The notes: generated by a model from the sequence alone, not told the origin. A stretch of 64,000 nucleotides of DNA from Sorex araneus (GCF_027595985.1 NC_073311.1:49328463-49392462), one strand, 5' to 3'. Numbered from the stretch's first letter, positions 1 to 10,740 are shown. Made by a program: numbers and translations.

Positions 1-100
1 TTCACATATCTTTGCAGTTTCACAAATAGCAGGAATATGAGATACTTTTCTACAAATTCTTACACTTGCCTGTCCTGGAACAGGTTTTCCATAGGTGTAT
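1..100 (-). CDS. PZP: Downstream PZP-like gene, exon 8 (partial, cut by window edge)
   Basis: The acceptor GTAACAG precedes 100. One base completes the codon split with exon 7, then [19 protein letters not shown] is read. The later [11 protein letters not shown] part aligns with the segment that carries an inter-subunit cysteine in A2M. The exon continues past position 1. Confidence 0.9.
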
Positions 101-3100
101 CTGTTACATAAGAAATGAATCAGTAAGTGAAGATAGCTACATTTCCCATTACCAAATCTCTACAAAGCCAACTGTATTGTTTATGATATGCCTCTTTATC
201 ATTAGGGGCTTAGATCAAATAGAACTAATGTCTGAGAAATGTCTCTGTTGGGGAGTAATATTCATTAAGATCATTGAAACTGCTGAAATATACAACCAAG
301 TGCTATATAGGGAGTTTTAATTTTTCCTCTTTCTCTCTTAATTATTTTATAATTTATTTTATTCTGTCATTTTGCAATAAAAACTTGGTCTGTTTATCAA
401 ATGAGAAAATTTAGGTGACAAATATAATTAAGTAGATAGTAAATAATTAAAATCAACACGATAATAACACATACACACAGAGAGGGCAAGGTGAGAGAGA
501 GAGAGAAAGAGACAGAGAGAGAGCCTAAAAAACCAGTCACAGAGTATACAAAAATTTTGCTTTTTGTATATGCACTATATTTATGAAAAGTAAAATAGCT
601 CATGATAATTTTGCTTTGGGCAATAATTATTTTCTTGTTTGCAAATGCCCAAAGCAACATATTCTAAAATCCCTCTCCAAAATATAGATATTATGTGCCA
701 TATTAGGATGGCGTTACCTAAATACATGTTAAATATTTACATGCCATCACTCCAATGCAAAATAAAGACAAATATTTAGATGCTTCCAGAATTAGGGCAT
801 TCTATGCCTTAAGATATTTCTATAGTCTACTTTTAGATTATGAAAGAAAAACTAAAATAAGATGCAAAAGTGGCAAAATTTTATAAAGTTTGTAATGGTT
901 TATGAGTACTGAAGTTGAATTTTTAATATTGTCAGCTTTTGCATTCAGTTGGAAAAGTTCCATTGTGTAAGTTGGGAAAAATGGATACACATGAGTTATA
1001 ATATTAGGAATAATACACATGAGTTCTAATAATTAAAAGCAGATATAAATACCCAATTGTATGTACATTTTTTAGGAGTGTTGAAAGGACTCGAATATAA
1101 TCTCAAAATTTGGAGATAACTTTTAATTTTGTTAACTGTGATAGGCAGCATAATTATGTATAAAATGCCACATTTTTGAGGGGTTAGGGTTAGGGTTAGG
1201 GTTAGGGTTAGGGTTAAGGTTAGGGTTAGGGTTAGGGTTAGGGTTAGGGTTAGGGTTAGGTACACATCCAGCTGTACTCAGGTTTTATTTCTAGCGTTGG
1301 AGGATATTGTGGTACTGAAGATTAAATGTGGATTATCCATAGGCAACTCAAGTACATTACTGGTCGTACTCTCTCTTGGCCTCAAATGTCAGAAATTTTT
1401 AGTAGTTTGTAATGGTTTGACGGTAAAATAGAATGTAATACTTTATTTAGGGGACAATGATTTATATATTTAACTCTGGAGTTTTAAGGTAAAGAATATT
1501 AAAATATGGAAGATGTTGCTTGTTAGAAAATGTAGCATTAGAAGATTCCTATTTTTTTCAATGTAGAAGTTGATTACTTTTATGTATTTTCCTACTATCG
1601 AGTGATTTTGAAAAAAATTATAAGTAAATAATTGGAATACTTTATAAATTTTGAGTAAAATGATGTCTAACTCTGTACCTAGTAAAATAATCATTCAAAA
1701 TTGAGGCAAAATAAAAACTCAGATAAAAGTAATATAACTCACATTCCACACACTGATATGTTCACTTCTTTATCCATAATACTGATTTTCTTTGGTACTA
1801 GGACTTTGACCTCAAACTTGGGAAGCACTGTTGATAGAAATAATGGGAATAGGAAGGTTGGAAAATACTTTATGGGAAATACAAAGATTTCTATTTATTT
1901 TTTTTTTCTAAAGACCGTGCCTTAAACAACTGGTACAATTTTCAGTGTACCAATTTTGTCAGGCTTAATATTCATGCAAAATTTAACTAAGATTTTTTTG
2001 GAGGGTCTTACCCAACAGTGCTCAGAGCTTACTTCTGGCTCTACATAGACTCAGAAATCACAGCAGGAATGGGAGACCATATACCGTGCTGGGAATTGAG
2101 CCCTGGGCTGATTGTGTACAAGGCAAGCACCTTATCTACTGTCCCATCTCTCTGGCCTGTTAACTTTATGACCACAGTATTTTAAATGCCACTAATATGT
2201 GATGATGAGTTTACTGATATAATTTTGATTCTAGCCAAAGCATAACATACTTGGGCCAGATCGATAGTACAGTTGATAAGATGCTTGCCTTGCATGCATC
2301 CTACCTTGGTTCAGTTCCTGGCATCCCATATGGTCCCCTGAGAACCGCCAGGTGTCATTTCTGAGTGCAGAGCCAGGAGTAACCCCTGAGCACTCTCAGG
2401 TGTGGTCCAAAAAAAGAAAAACTATATCCGAGCTCTTAAGAGTTTTTGTGTTTACAAACAAATGATGACTCAAATCTATATTGCTGTGTCTAATCCAAGT
2501 TCAACATACTGATTGAGAATTCAAAGAGCCTAAATGAGCCTAAAATATTGTCCCCAGAGTTATATTCTTTCCATCTTTCTTAATTCATACCAAATTCCTC
2601 CACTGTGAAGGGATGCTCTATCTTTTGGCCAGATTCCTTCTGCACCACCAATTTGTAGGAGCCCTGAATGGGCTCTGAGGAGAGAGGAAAGGCTAGTTCT
2701 TGGAGGCCATGCTTCAGAGTGACACTCTGCCATTGTCCGATTCTATTTCTCTTTGGGTTCTGGAAGTAAACAAGGAGCACAGGAATAACTAATTGTCTGT
2801 GATACTATTAGAACATAGTAAATAACTCTAGGAGGGAGTGAGCTGGCATTGCTTTCAGAAAGAATAAAGAGAAACCCTAGCAATTTGACGTTGGGGAGTA
2901 GAAAAATTTAGACCTTAAGATTTTTAAAACTTAAGTAGTTTATCTGTGTTGGATAATATCAAATTTTTCTACTCTTTTGATATAGTGATTTACTTACAAT
3001 AGAATCTGTATGATGCTTACCTCAAGGAATACTAGTGGAATCTATTTAAAAAAAGGGAAAAAAAGAGATATTAGAACTTCACTGATTCTGATGAGATGAT

Positions 3101-5105
3101 TTAAGACTTCTGATCAAATAGTTTACTGAGAGAAAATAATGTCTATCGTAAGATGCAGCAAAATTTCATTTGACACTTCAAAGAAATGGAATTTCTTAGG
3201 GAAAACTGTAAGTACTTTTAAGAATAAAACACATAATTCTACAACTACTAATGTGTTGCCATTTTTCTAAAAATATTGTTGATGAGTATTCCATACGAAT
3301 ATTAAGGTTTTTTACATGATGAATATTCTATATGAACAATAAGTTATTAATGTTATTCACCAATAATATTAGCTTCTCCTCTTTTCTTTTTTATTTGCTT
3401 TTTGGGTCACACCCGGTGATGCACAGGGGTTACTCCTGACTTTGCACTCAGGAATTATCCCTGGCGGTGCTCAGGGGACCATATGGGATGCTGGGAATTG
3501 AACCTGGGTCGGCCACGTGCAAGGCAAATGCCCTACCCGCTGTGCTATTGCTCCAGCCCCAATAATATTAGCTTCTTAAATCCTTCTAGCAAAGAGCATG
3601 AATATGATGTTTACTTAAATATTAGAAAATGAATATCAATAATTATGTCTATTGTGATTTAGATCTAATAGACAGATTTCCCAGAATCCTCTGGTTTAAA
3701 GTTAACCATGACTATTCTAATTTCAAAATTGCCTTTTAAGAGAAACTTTGTTTCTTTGCATTAGTACTGTAAACTAGTCAAAGTAAAAAACACCCAATTT
3801 ACATAAAATAAATTTTTATACATAGCATGTTTTATACCTATAGTCTATAAAATATACAAATATGTTTGTATAAATATAATGTAAACATTGTATAAATATA
3901 TTCTATTAGTACATTTATAAAATAGAAGTGCAAATATTATGATTTTTTATTATTGGCTATTATATGTATATGTATTGAGCTTAATGAAAGATTTTGGTGT
4001 TGTGTAAATCATAAATAGTGAAAAATGTGGATATGGATAGCACCTTGGTTTTTTATTCCCCCCACAGTGCCAGGGATAGAACCCCAAGACTTTACACATA
4101 GCATACATATGCTCTACCACTGAGCTACTTCCCTTGCCCAAGACCTGCTGTATTGCAGCTTTGTGTTCTGCTTAATTTAGTGTGTTTTCGACAAAACTAA
4201 TTGCTGTTATCAAAGAAAATGCTCCATTGTCCCCTTCCTTGAAATTATGCCTAGTAGAAGGCTGGCACGATGGAGGTGTCAGGGAACCAGCTCCTAAATG
4301 AACTGTCTTTAACTAGATTTTCCTGGCCCTTCCCACTTCACCTTGGGTGAGTTCTTCCACTCTGCCCTCTATCCAAGCCACACTTACTGAGGTACTTACC
4401 AGTTCATTTAGGGGTCGAAAAGTATCATCCACAGAGACAATGCGAAATTTTACTGAAAGAAAATTCTCTGATAAGACTCGGGCATGAAAAAAAAAGTAAT
4501 TTAGTTCCCAGGACCATAGGTTAAGAGACAGGGGAGAAGGGAAGGTGACTTTGACTCAGGAGGCGACGCCTTTCTTAGTCCTGCCCCAACCGGTGGGATT
4601 TCTCCGCATACCTGTCTGCCCTGGCTTGTAGATGGCTTTGTCTGTCTGAACAAAGACCAGACTTTCAACCTCTTTTACCAATATTGCTTTTTTCTTCCAG
4701 AAGTGTTGCGTTGGTCCCTTTATCTGAACAGTGAGAAATACCACCTCTGAAGAGGATGAGATCCTGGGGACCTAGGGAGTGAAGCACAATGCGGAGGGAT
4801 CAGTCTCGCCCCCTTGAATCCTCACCCTGTGGCATGGTCTCCCAGCCTCACGAGGACTAGGTAAGTGTGACGAGTTCTCAGAGGTAAGTATGGAGGCGAT
4901 GATATTAGATATAGGGGAAATGTGCCTATAAAAACAGTCATCCAGGAAACCCAAATATCACCATAGCTTCCCAGAAACTCATTCCTCAATCATACTTCTT
5001 TAAATTTTGTTCCTTTTTTTGCAAGAAAATCTTTGTAACTTTATAGTGAAGTTGAGTTTAGTATAGTAAAAACTTTACTATACTATATACGTATGGTATA
5101 TATAC

Positions 5106-5136
<31 letters not shown>

Positions 5137-8100
5137 TACTGTCACTGTCACCCCGTTGCTCATCGATTTGCTCCAGCGGGCACCAGTAACATCTCCATTG
5201 TGAGACTTGTTGTTACTGTTTTTGGCATATAGAATATGCCACGGGTAGTTTGCCAGGCTCTGCTGTGCTGGCAAGATACTCTCGATAAATTGCCCGGCTC
5301 TCCAAGAGGGGCAGAGGAATCGAAACCAGGTCGACTGCGTGCAAGGCGAACGCCCTGCCTGCTGCGCTATCGTTCCAGCCCATATATACACTATGGTATA
5401 CTATATACAATATGTATATAGTATGCATATATACATATAATGTAGTATAGTACACTATATATACATATAGTATAGTATGCTATATACATAATATAGTATA
5501 GTATACTGTAGGATAACATAGCCTCAGTAGTTTAGGTTTATTGGGTTACTCCCATTACAGTGCTCCCATTCCTCTTTGTTTATTTGTAGCTTCTTTCTTA
5601 GTGTTCTGTTGACTTGTAAATAATGTTTTTCTCTTCTCCTTGAGTCCTTTGCATAGTTTATTCAGAGCAAGTCCTTTTTGTATGGACACAGGAAGACTTA
5701 ACAAATGTTATGCTTTTGTAACCTGGGAGTCATTTGACTCTACATGATATTTTCCTCCAGGGCATCTGTTCTCTTGACCTAAGCCTCAGCTGCCCTTACT
5801 TCTTAGCACCCCCAAAGCACGGTCCCGACGTGGGACAAGAAGGACCCAGGGCAAGCGGTGAGTTGTGTGCTACCCTGACATTGAGATGGGCCTGGCCAAA
5901 GTGCCTAATGCTTAACTATAAGTTAAGAGCTTGATCATGGACAAATGCTGTCATGATCCAAACAGTGATACTACATTTGGACCCTGCTAGGGTGAGGAAT
6001 GATTAATCTGGCCGGAGTGCTGTGGTCTGAGCCTGTGGCAAGATGTTGCCAGGAGAGCTGCCTTGCAAGCCTCAATGTATCCCTTGCTATGTCCATACAA
6101 AAATAACTAGTATTAAGATGTTAATGAGTTCCTGGACTAAGGAAAAGAAAAAAAACCTTAAGAGTGAGGAAGGGCTTTGGAGTGCCCTGCCCTCAGGAAG
6201 GGCTTTCTTATGTTAATTTGGCTACCTGGCTGGTTGTAGCCTCAAGGGCAAGGTGGGAGAGACAAGGGGGAGGAGAGAGAGAAGCCAGAGAGAGGCAGCA
6301 GTTGAGCAGTAGATCCAGAGAGAGGCCGGAGCTGGGAGTGCGGGAGATGAGAAAGATTGAAGATTGAATAAACGGTAACTAATCAGCAACCAGCTTGGTC
6401 CTCGTTCTTCCTTCGCCTGTCCTTGACCACCGGCCGTCCCGATCCAGTCCACACACTGCGGTTCCAGAGCACCAAACGCGGGTGGTGAGACAGAGCCGCC
6501 CGGAGAGCCCGCGAGTGCACGCGCCCCTCGGCGTGCTTTAGTTTTTTACAGCATACTATATACATACAGTATTGTACAAACTTTAAATTTTGTTCTTAAG
6601 GAGTGAATAGAAACATTTCTAATTATATATTCTGATGGGATAATATAAGAGTTAAGTTTCTCAAGCAGGGGAACCTCAAAGAGGCAAGGCATGCTAATTT
6701 GTGGTATCTTACATCATTTATACATTTAAAGGAAAAAGACACCTAAAACCCAGTATAAGAAATGACTTATGCTACATGTTATCCATCATAATTTTTGTAT
6801 TTGTTTTAAGGCATTTTTCAATCCTGGTTAAAGAGTTTATATATCGAAGCCAGAAGACTCCTCCTCCAGATCATACTATTTTATTTGTTAATTGATTTGA
6901 GAACTTAAATATGGCGCCAGAGAGATAATACAGTGGGAATAACATTTGCCTTGCATGCGGTCAACTCAGGTTCAATTCCTGGCATCCCATATGGTCCCCC
7001 GAGCACCTCCAGAAGTAATTTCTGAGTGCAGAGACAGGAGTGACCCCTGAGCATTACTGGGTGTGACACAAAAATTAAAAAAAAAGAACTTAAATTCAAC
7101 TTTGGCATCTATAAATAATTATTTCTCTTCTCATCAGGCATAAATCCATGCTTTGTTCTTCAGTAAACTCTCATTAGTCCTTTCTGAAGCACTAGCTAAA
7201 GTAGTTTTGGGGTTCAGCACCACATCTCTGTCATTGCTTGATAGGAGGTAGCAGACTGGGAGAGACGATTAGTACTCACTGGGAAGGAGACACATTGGAA
7301 TAAATCCTTGTCAGCCACCAGGTCAGTGAAGAGACTGTGGTTTCCTGTGGCAGACTCCAGTGAAGCACTAACAGTCACTGACTCATTCAAGAACTTCAGC
7401 AGGAGGCAGCCTTTCCCAGGTCCCGACCCGGTGTGGAGCAGCGAGGGGACCAGCACCATATACTGGCTGGAAAGAGAAAAAGGAAACATGGGGAACAATC
7501 AGCATTTTCAATCATAAATATGTTTTCTATCAGAGTATATATTGCAATAATCAGTTTTATACCAGGAACCACTGGACTGAGAAGAGCAAAATGGAAGTTC
7601 TATCACTAATTAATAAAGAGTTAGCATTATAGTTGCTTTGGCTCTGCAGTGCTATGTTGTATAATGTTATTTATCATTTGTATGTATGTGTGACTGTGTG
7701 TGTGAATCTTATGGGACATAACAAGGCTTACTCCTGGCTTTGTGCTCAGGAATTAATTATTGCTGGGATTGCTCAGGCCATATATGAAGGCAGGGATCCA
7801 ATGAAGATTTTCTGTGTATAAGGCAAGTGTCTTAAGCCCTCTAGTATCTCTTTGGCCCCAATAATATATTTTTTGAAGAGGCATACATGATATTGTACCC
7901 TAAAACATACAATCATGTAAATTAACATTACCTCAATGAATTAAAAATAAATATGTGAAAAAATATGTCCATTACTCATCAGTAGTGCCCTAGAGATAAT
8001 CAGTCTATTGGAAGTTAGAACTAACGATATTTCAATTTTATATCACTGTCACTGTCATGCCATTGCTCATCGATTTGCTCAAGCAGGCACCAGTAACATC

Positions 8101-10130
8101 TCCATTTTGAGTCTTGTTGTTACTGTTTTTGGCATACTGAATAGGCCACGGGTAGTTTGCCAGGCTCTGCCGTGTGGGCAGGATGCTCTCAGAGCTTTGC
8201 CAGGTTCTCTGAGAGGGATAACTAGGCTACACGAGGTCTCGAGGCCTTGAATGTGGCCTTGCTTCCGGGAGCATTGTTTAATAGTCTCTGGATCTTGGCA
8301 ATTGATGTGATTACACGGTGCCAGGAGCAGTTTGTTGGGGTGGCTGCCAAGCTACTGGAAAATAGGGAGTGTGGATGGAGACCCAGTCCCTATCCGAGCA
8401 GGCTTGGAGATCTCAGCCCCAGGTCCCGCACACCTGGTTCCTTCATGCGTGAGGCTTGTCCAGCGTGTGGACAGTGGCCTTGAGCATGGCTGTGGCTGAG
8501 TTCTGGAGGTCCTTGGTTGCAGGGGCTCTGCTCGGGATGGGGAGGGAAACTCAACCCGCCCTGCTCTGAGGGGCCCGGTGAAGACAGCCAGGTGCGGGGG
8601 CAAGAGACTCTTTTTTTTTTTTTTTTGCGTTTTGGGTCACACCTGGCGATGCACAGGGGTTACTCCTGGCTCTGCACTCAGGAATTACCCCTGGCCGTGC
8701 TCAGGGGACCATATGGGATGCTGGGATTTGAACCCGGGTCGGCCGCGTGCAAGGCAAACGCCTTACCCGCTGTGCTATCTCTCCAGCCCCCACGAGACTC
8801 TAGCATTAATGCATTGCTTAATCTTAAATATTTGCATTTAAAAATTTGGCTTTGATGAGTGATTGAATTAAGTAAGTATTAAACTGGTAAATTTTAAAGT
8901 TCTCTTTCTCATCACTGGAGCACAGTGGGTAGGGCGTTAGCCTTGCACACGGCCCACCCAGGTTGGATTCCTCCATCCCTCTCGGAGAGCCCAGCAAGCT
9001 ACCGAGAACATCCTGCCCTTACAGCAGAGCCTGGCAAGCTACCTGTGATGTATTCAATATGCCAAAAACAGTAACAACAAGTCTCACAATGGAGACGTTA
9101 CTGGTGCCCACTCGAGTAAATCAATGAACAAAGGGATGACAGTGCTAAGTGCAGTGCTTTCTCATCATGTTTTACTGTGTCTCTCCGAAGCTTACTGCCA
9201 CAGGTGGGAGAGAACAATTACTGGATATTTTAGATAATAGCTACCATTGAGTACAGCAAGCACTAAAGATAGGGGAATAAGCTAAGGTTGTCTGTGTAAG
9301 GAGGAGAAAACAGCTCCTGTTTGTACCACGTAGTTATTTTTTAAAAATGATATGATATAAAATAATAGTGTTCAGTGGATGGAATAGTTGTCTGTTGTAT
9401 GCCTCTGGGTAGAATGCAAGGGGATGAGGTTACTTCTCTAACTGTGAGTGAGGCAAAAGGAGAATCATGAGAGAGAAATTTGATTATTTGAAAGAATGAA
9501 TTTTTGAAGTCTGAGGTGACTGTCTTCTAAAACCATGCTTCCTTGTTCAACTTTTCGTTTTTATAATTCTGACGCGGGCTGGAATGATAGCACAGCGGTA
9601 GGGCGTTCGCCTTTTATGAGGCTGACCTGTGTTTGATTCCTCCGCCCCTCTAGGAGAGCCCGGCAAGCTACCGAGAGTATCGCACCCACACGGCAGAGCC
9701 TGGCAAGCTACCCAGTATTGGATGTGCCAAAAAAAGAAAAAAAACCCAGTAACAAGTAAGTCTCACAATCGAGAGACGTTACTGGTGCCCACTCGAACAA
9801 ATCGATGAGCAAGGAAATGACAGTGACAATCTGTAACAGATTCTGATGCAGATGCAGTGGAGAAAAAAATTCATTTTAAGTGTATGGTAAAAGACAGCTA
9901 TTTGTGGTTGCTCTCCTAAGTTTATATGTTGATTTAAGAAACATAGGAGTGGCATTTGGTAGAAAAGACAAAGCTAAAAAAAAAGATAAGGAAGAAACTG
10001 GAAGAATTTGCCCTGGCCCTGGGGAAAGTAACTTGAAGACTTACGGTTCTGCAGAGTCTGAGGCATTGGTGGAACACAAGGCGAGGAGGAGTAGACTAAG
10101 AATTGAATGAGGAAGCCTGTCTTTCCCCAT
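1..10130 (-). CDS. PZP: PZP-like alpha-2-macroglobulin family gene, downstream copy (exons 1-8, 3' part outside window)
   Basis: Secreted thioester protease inhibitor of the alpha-2-macroglobulin family. Spliced coding pieces: 10045-10130, 7280-7466, 4612-4771, 4400-4452, 3021-3041, 2591-2759, 1743-1827 and 1-100 (runs off the window). All junctions are GT-AG and phases join without a break. Lengths of 86, 187, 160, 53, 21, 169 and 85 bp track those I recall for human A2M exons 1-7. The start is the ATG after a short leader. It encodes a signal peptide with a LLLLAL core, then [13 protein letters not shown], the family's mature N terminus. Macroglobulin domains MG1 to MG3 follow. Words such as [27 protein letters not shown] and [15 protein letters not shown] resemble human PZP more than human A2M as I remember them. 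The bait region, thioester and receptor domain lie outside the window, so function here is by family. It lies about 7.2 kb downstream of a second copy on the same strand. The paralogue assignment is inference. Confidence 0.9.
486..524. repeat. GA-rich simple repeat
   Basis: An imperfect (GA)n tract of about 40 bp in intron 8/7 sequence of the downstream gene. Confidence 0.8.
1180..1260 (+). repeat. Interstitial telomeric repeat (TTAGGG)n
   Basis: About 13 tandem TTAGGG units in 80 bp, with a single TTAAGG variant near 1213-1218. It sits in intron 7 of the downstream PZP-like gene. Flanks are AT-rich unique sequence, not subtelomeric satellite. Confidence 0.97.
1743..1827 (-). CDS. PZP: Downstream PZP-like gene, exon 7
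   Basis: 85 bp, acceptor CAACAG, donor GTGAGT. Encodes [18 protein letters not shown] and then NISVCG, matching the linker after MG2 in A2M/PZP. Codon phases 2 and 2 agree with exons 6 and 8. Confidence 0.93.
1998..2160 (-). repeat. SINE, type A, diverged
   Basis: Minus-oriented. Remnants of the body (ctcagagcttacttctggct) and of the tRNA-like head (ctgtcccatctctctggcc) are visible but heavily mutated. Confidence 0.7.
2251..2422 (+). repeat. SINE, type A, older copy
   Basis: Head gatcgatagtacagttgat, body catcccatatggtcccctga, tail gtccaaaaaaag. It lies close 3' (in gene sense) to exon 6 of the downstream gene. Confidence 0.85.
2591..2759 (-). CDS. PZP: Downstream PZP-like gene, exon 6
   Basis: 169 bp, acceptor CTTCCAG, donor GTATGA. 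Encodes [28 protein letters not shown] and HPFTVEEF, a highly conserved MG2 stretch of A2M/PZP. Confidence 0.95.
3021..3041 (-). CDS. PZP: Downstream PZP-like gene, exon 5 (21-nt microexon)
   Basis: Encodes IPLVFLE between AATAG and GTAAGC. Human A2M has a 21-bp exon encoding IPLVYIQ at the same place, so this tiny exon is genuine although far too short to see as an open frame. Confidence 0.93.
3380..3560 (-). repeat. SINE, type A
   Basis: Well-preserved minus-oriented copy: A-tail complement at 3380-3400, body, then tRNA-like head ending in ctgtgctattgctccagccc. Confidence 0.93.
4048..4140 (-). repeat. tRNA-Ala-like SINE fragment
   Basis: On the minus strand, AGCTCAGTGGTAGAGC (box A region) and GGTTCTATCCCTGG (box B region) are typical of a tRNA-Ala-derived SINE. 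This differs from the abundant shrew-type family. Confidence 0.65.
4400..4452 (-). CDS. PZP: Downstream PZP-like gene, exon 4
   Basis: 53 bp, acceptor TTTCAG, donor GTAAGT. Encodes [18 protein letters not shown] (first codon split), matching VKFRVVSMDENFHPLNEL of human A2M. Confidence 0.95.
4612..4771 (-). CDS. PZP: Downstream PZP-like gene, exon 3
   Basis: 160 bp, acceptor CCCTAG, donor GTATGC. Encodes [19 protein letters not shown] and [16 protein letters not shown], the MG1-MG2 junction. PRIS-SSEV resembles human PZP rather than A2M. Confidence 0.95.
5090..5137. repeat. TA/CA dinucleotide repeat
   Basis: (TA)n followed by (CA)n. It abuts the 3' tail of the next SINE and may have grown from it. 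Confidence 0.75.
5138..5382 (-). repeat. SINE, type B
   Basis: Minus-oriented, full length. It begins with the complement of the ACAGTGAC tail, has the ggcaccagtaacatctccat body, and ends with the head complement gctgcgctatcgttccagccc. Confidence 0.92.
5507..6550 (+). mobile_element. Candidate solo LTR of an endogenous retrovirus
   Basis: A block of about 1.04 kb starts TGTAGG and ends TTTTACA, i.e. TG...CA termini. It is flanked by near-identical 6-mers (gtatac before, gcatac after) that could be a target-site duplication. A poly(A) signal AATAAA lies at 6367-6372. A GC-rich, U5-like stretch of about 175 bp follows. No gag, pol or env sequence is attached, so only an LTR remains. It lies in intron 2 of the downstream gene, in the opposite orientation. 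Boundaries and family are inferred by eye. Confidence 0.6.
6912..7085 (+). repeat. SINE, type A, diverged
   Basis: Head gccagagagataatacagtg, body catcccatatggtcccccga, A-rich tail. Confidence 0.85.
7280..7466 (-). CDS. PZP: Downstream PZP-like gene, exon 2
   Basis: 187 bp, acceptor TTTCCAG, donor GTGAGT. Encodes [32 protein letters not shown] and DLFQCVSFP of MG1. It is one codon longer than I recall for human A2M (GSGPG insertion). NES and NHS are N-glycosylation sequons. Confidence 0.95.
7692..7860 (-). repeat. SINE, type A, old
   Basis: Minus-oriented remnant: cttactcctggctttgtgct in the body and ctagtatctctttggcccc at the head. Confidence 0.75.
8042..8224 (-). repeat. SINE, type B, head lost
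   Basis: Minus-oriented tail complement tatcactgtcactgtcatg and body are clear. The tRNA-like head is missing and the sequence passes into a GC-rich block. Confidence 0.85.
8225..8605. other. GC-rich block, unrecognised
   Basis: About 380 bp, markedly more GC- and CpG-rich than the AT-rich intron around it, lying between a headless type B SINE and a type A SINE. I recognise no coding or repeat family. It could be an LTR or processed-gene fragment, or the downstream part of a longer SINE. Confidence 0.4.
8611..8790 (-). repeat. SINE, type A
   Basis: Young-looking minus copy with a 15-nt T run (A tail), intact body, and head complement ctgtgctatctctccagcccc. Confidence 0.94.
8913..9149 (+). 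repeat. SINE, type B
   Basis: Head actggagcacagtgggtagg, body ccaaaaacagtaacaacaag, end gggatgacagtgctaa. No poly(A) tail. Confidence 0.92.
9574..9829 (+). repeat. SINE, type B
   Basis: Full copy from gggctggaatgatagcacag to gaaatgacagtgacaa. Body intact, ACAGTGAC tail, no poly(A). Confidence 0.92.
10045..10130 (-). CDS. PZP: Downstream PZP-like gene, exon 1 (signal peptide)
   Basis: 86 bp coding, donor GTAAGT. Starts [16 protein letters not shown] and continues [13 protein letters not shown], with the last codon split. Basic N-region, leucine core and small residues make a classical signal peptide, probably cut near residues 21-24. MGK matches human A2M; KDRL-H and the AEP end resemble human PZP. 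Hidden in the reverse frame and not visible as a long ORF. Confidence 0.92.
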
Positions 10131-10245
10131 AGTGAGGCAGGATCGCGGAGACTACTGTGTCTGGCCTGGTCCCTGAGCTCTTTAAATTCACCAGACTTCA
10201 TGTGGGCTGCTATTTGCAAACCAGTTCAATCCCGGAAACCTCCAA
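10131..10245 (-). promoter_or_regulatory. Putative promoter and 5' leader of the downstream PZP-like gene
   Basis: Reading the minus strand toward the ATG at 10130: a STAT-like TTCCGGGAT (10229-10237), a C/EBP- or octamer-like TTTGCAAAT (10212-10220), a TATA-like TTTAAAG (10180-10186), then GGGACCAG (10166-10173), which resembles the start of human A2M mRNA as I remember it. Acute-phase A2M genes are driven by STAT3 through such sites, so IL-6 control is plausible but inferred. Confidence 0.55.
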
Positions 10246-10481
10246 TTCGAGCTCACATGGCACAGATTCTGTGGAAGGGTCATTACTCCCTGTGATTGCC
10301 TCATTTCTGTTCCGGCTGACCTCTTCCCACTGCCAGCTTTGCTGAGATAGAGTTGGCTTACATCCTACTGTCAGTTTAATAGCATAAAAGACACTTGCTG
10401 TACAGTAATCACTGCCAAAGGTTGTCAGTACTATTATATCACATAAGAGCAATAGAGAAAAATGAGATTTTTTTAAACTTC

Positions 10482-10618
10482 TGGACTGAGGGTATGGCTA
10501 ATAGGGCATGCAGGAGGCTCGGGTTCGATTCCTAAGACTGCATGGTCCCCTGAACACCCCTGGGAATGACTCCAGATCAATGCAACAGCCTCTGAGGAAC
10601 ACTTGGTGTGAACTAAGA
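10482..10618 (+). repeat. SINE, type A, old
   Basis: Box B-like ggctcgggttcgattcct and gcatggtcccctgaacaccc identify it. Strongly diverged. Confidence 0.7.
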
Positions 10619-10740
10619 ACCATATACAAGATTTTATTTCTTCTGTGATGAGAACTCTTGCAATTGTAATCTTTTAATACTTGTACATAATAAACAGCCG
10701 TGTAGACTATAACTACCCTGTGTTGTATGACATGTTGGGG

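Noticed and set aside
2251-2422. tRNA genes at the SINE heads (box A and box B visible).
   Set aside because: They do not fold into a complete cloverleaf and are followed by SINE bodies; they are tRNA-derived repeats.
8517-8855. Overlapping plus-strand frames of 87-112 codons containing '[20 protein letters not shown]'-like text.
   Set aside because: The same peptide recurs at many places because it is the antisense reading of the type A SINE body, not a protein family.
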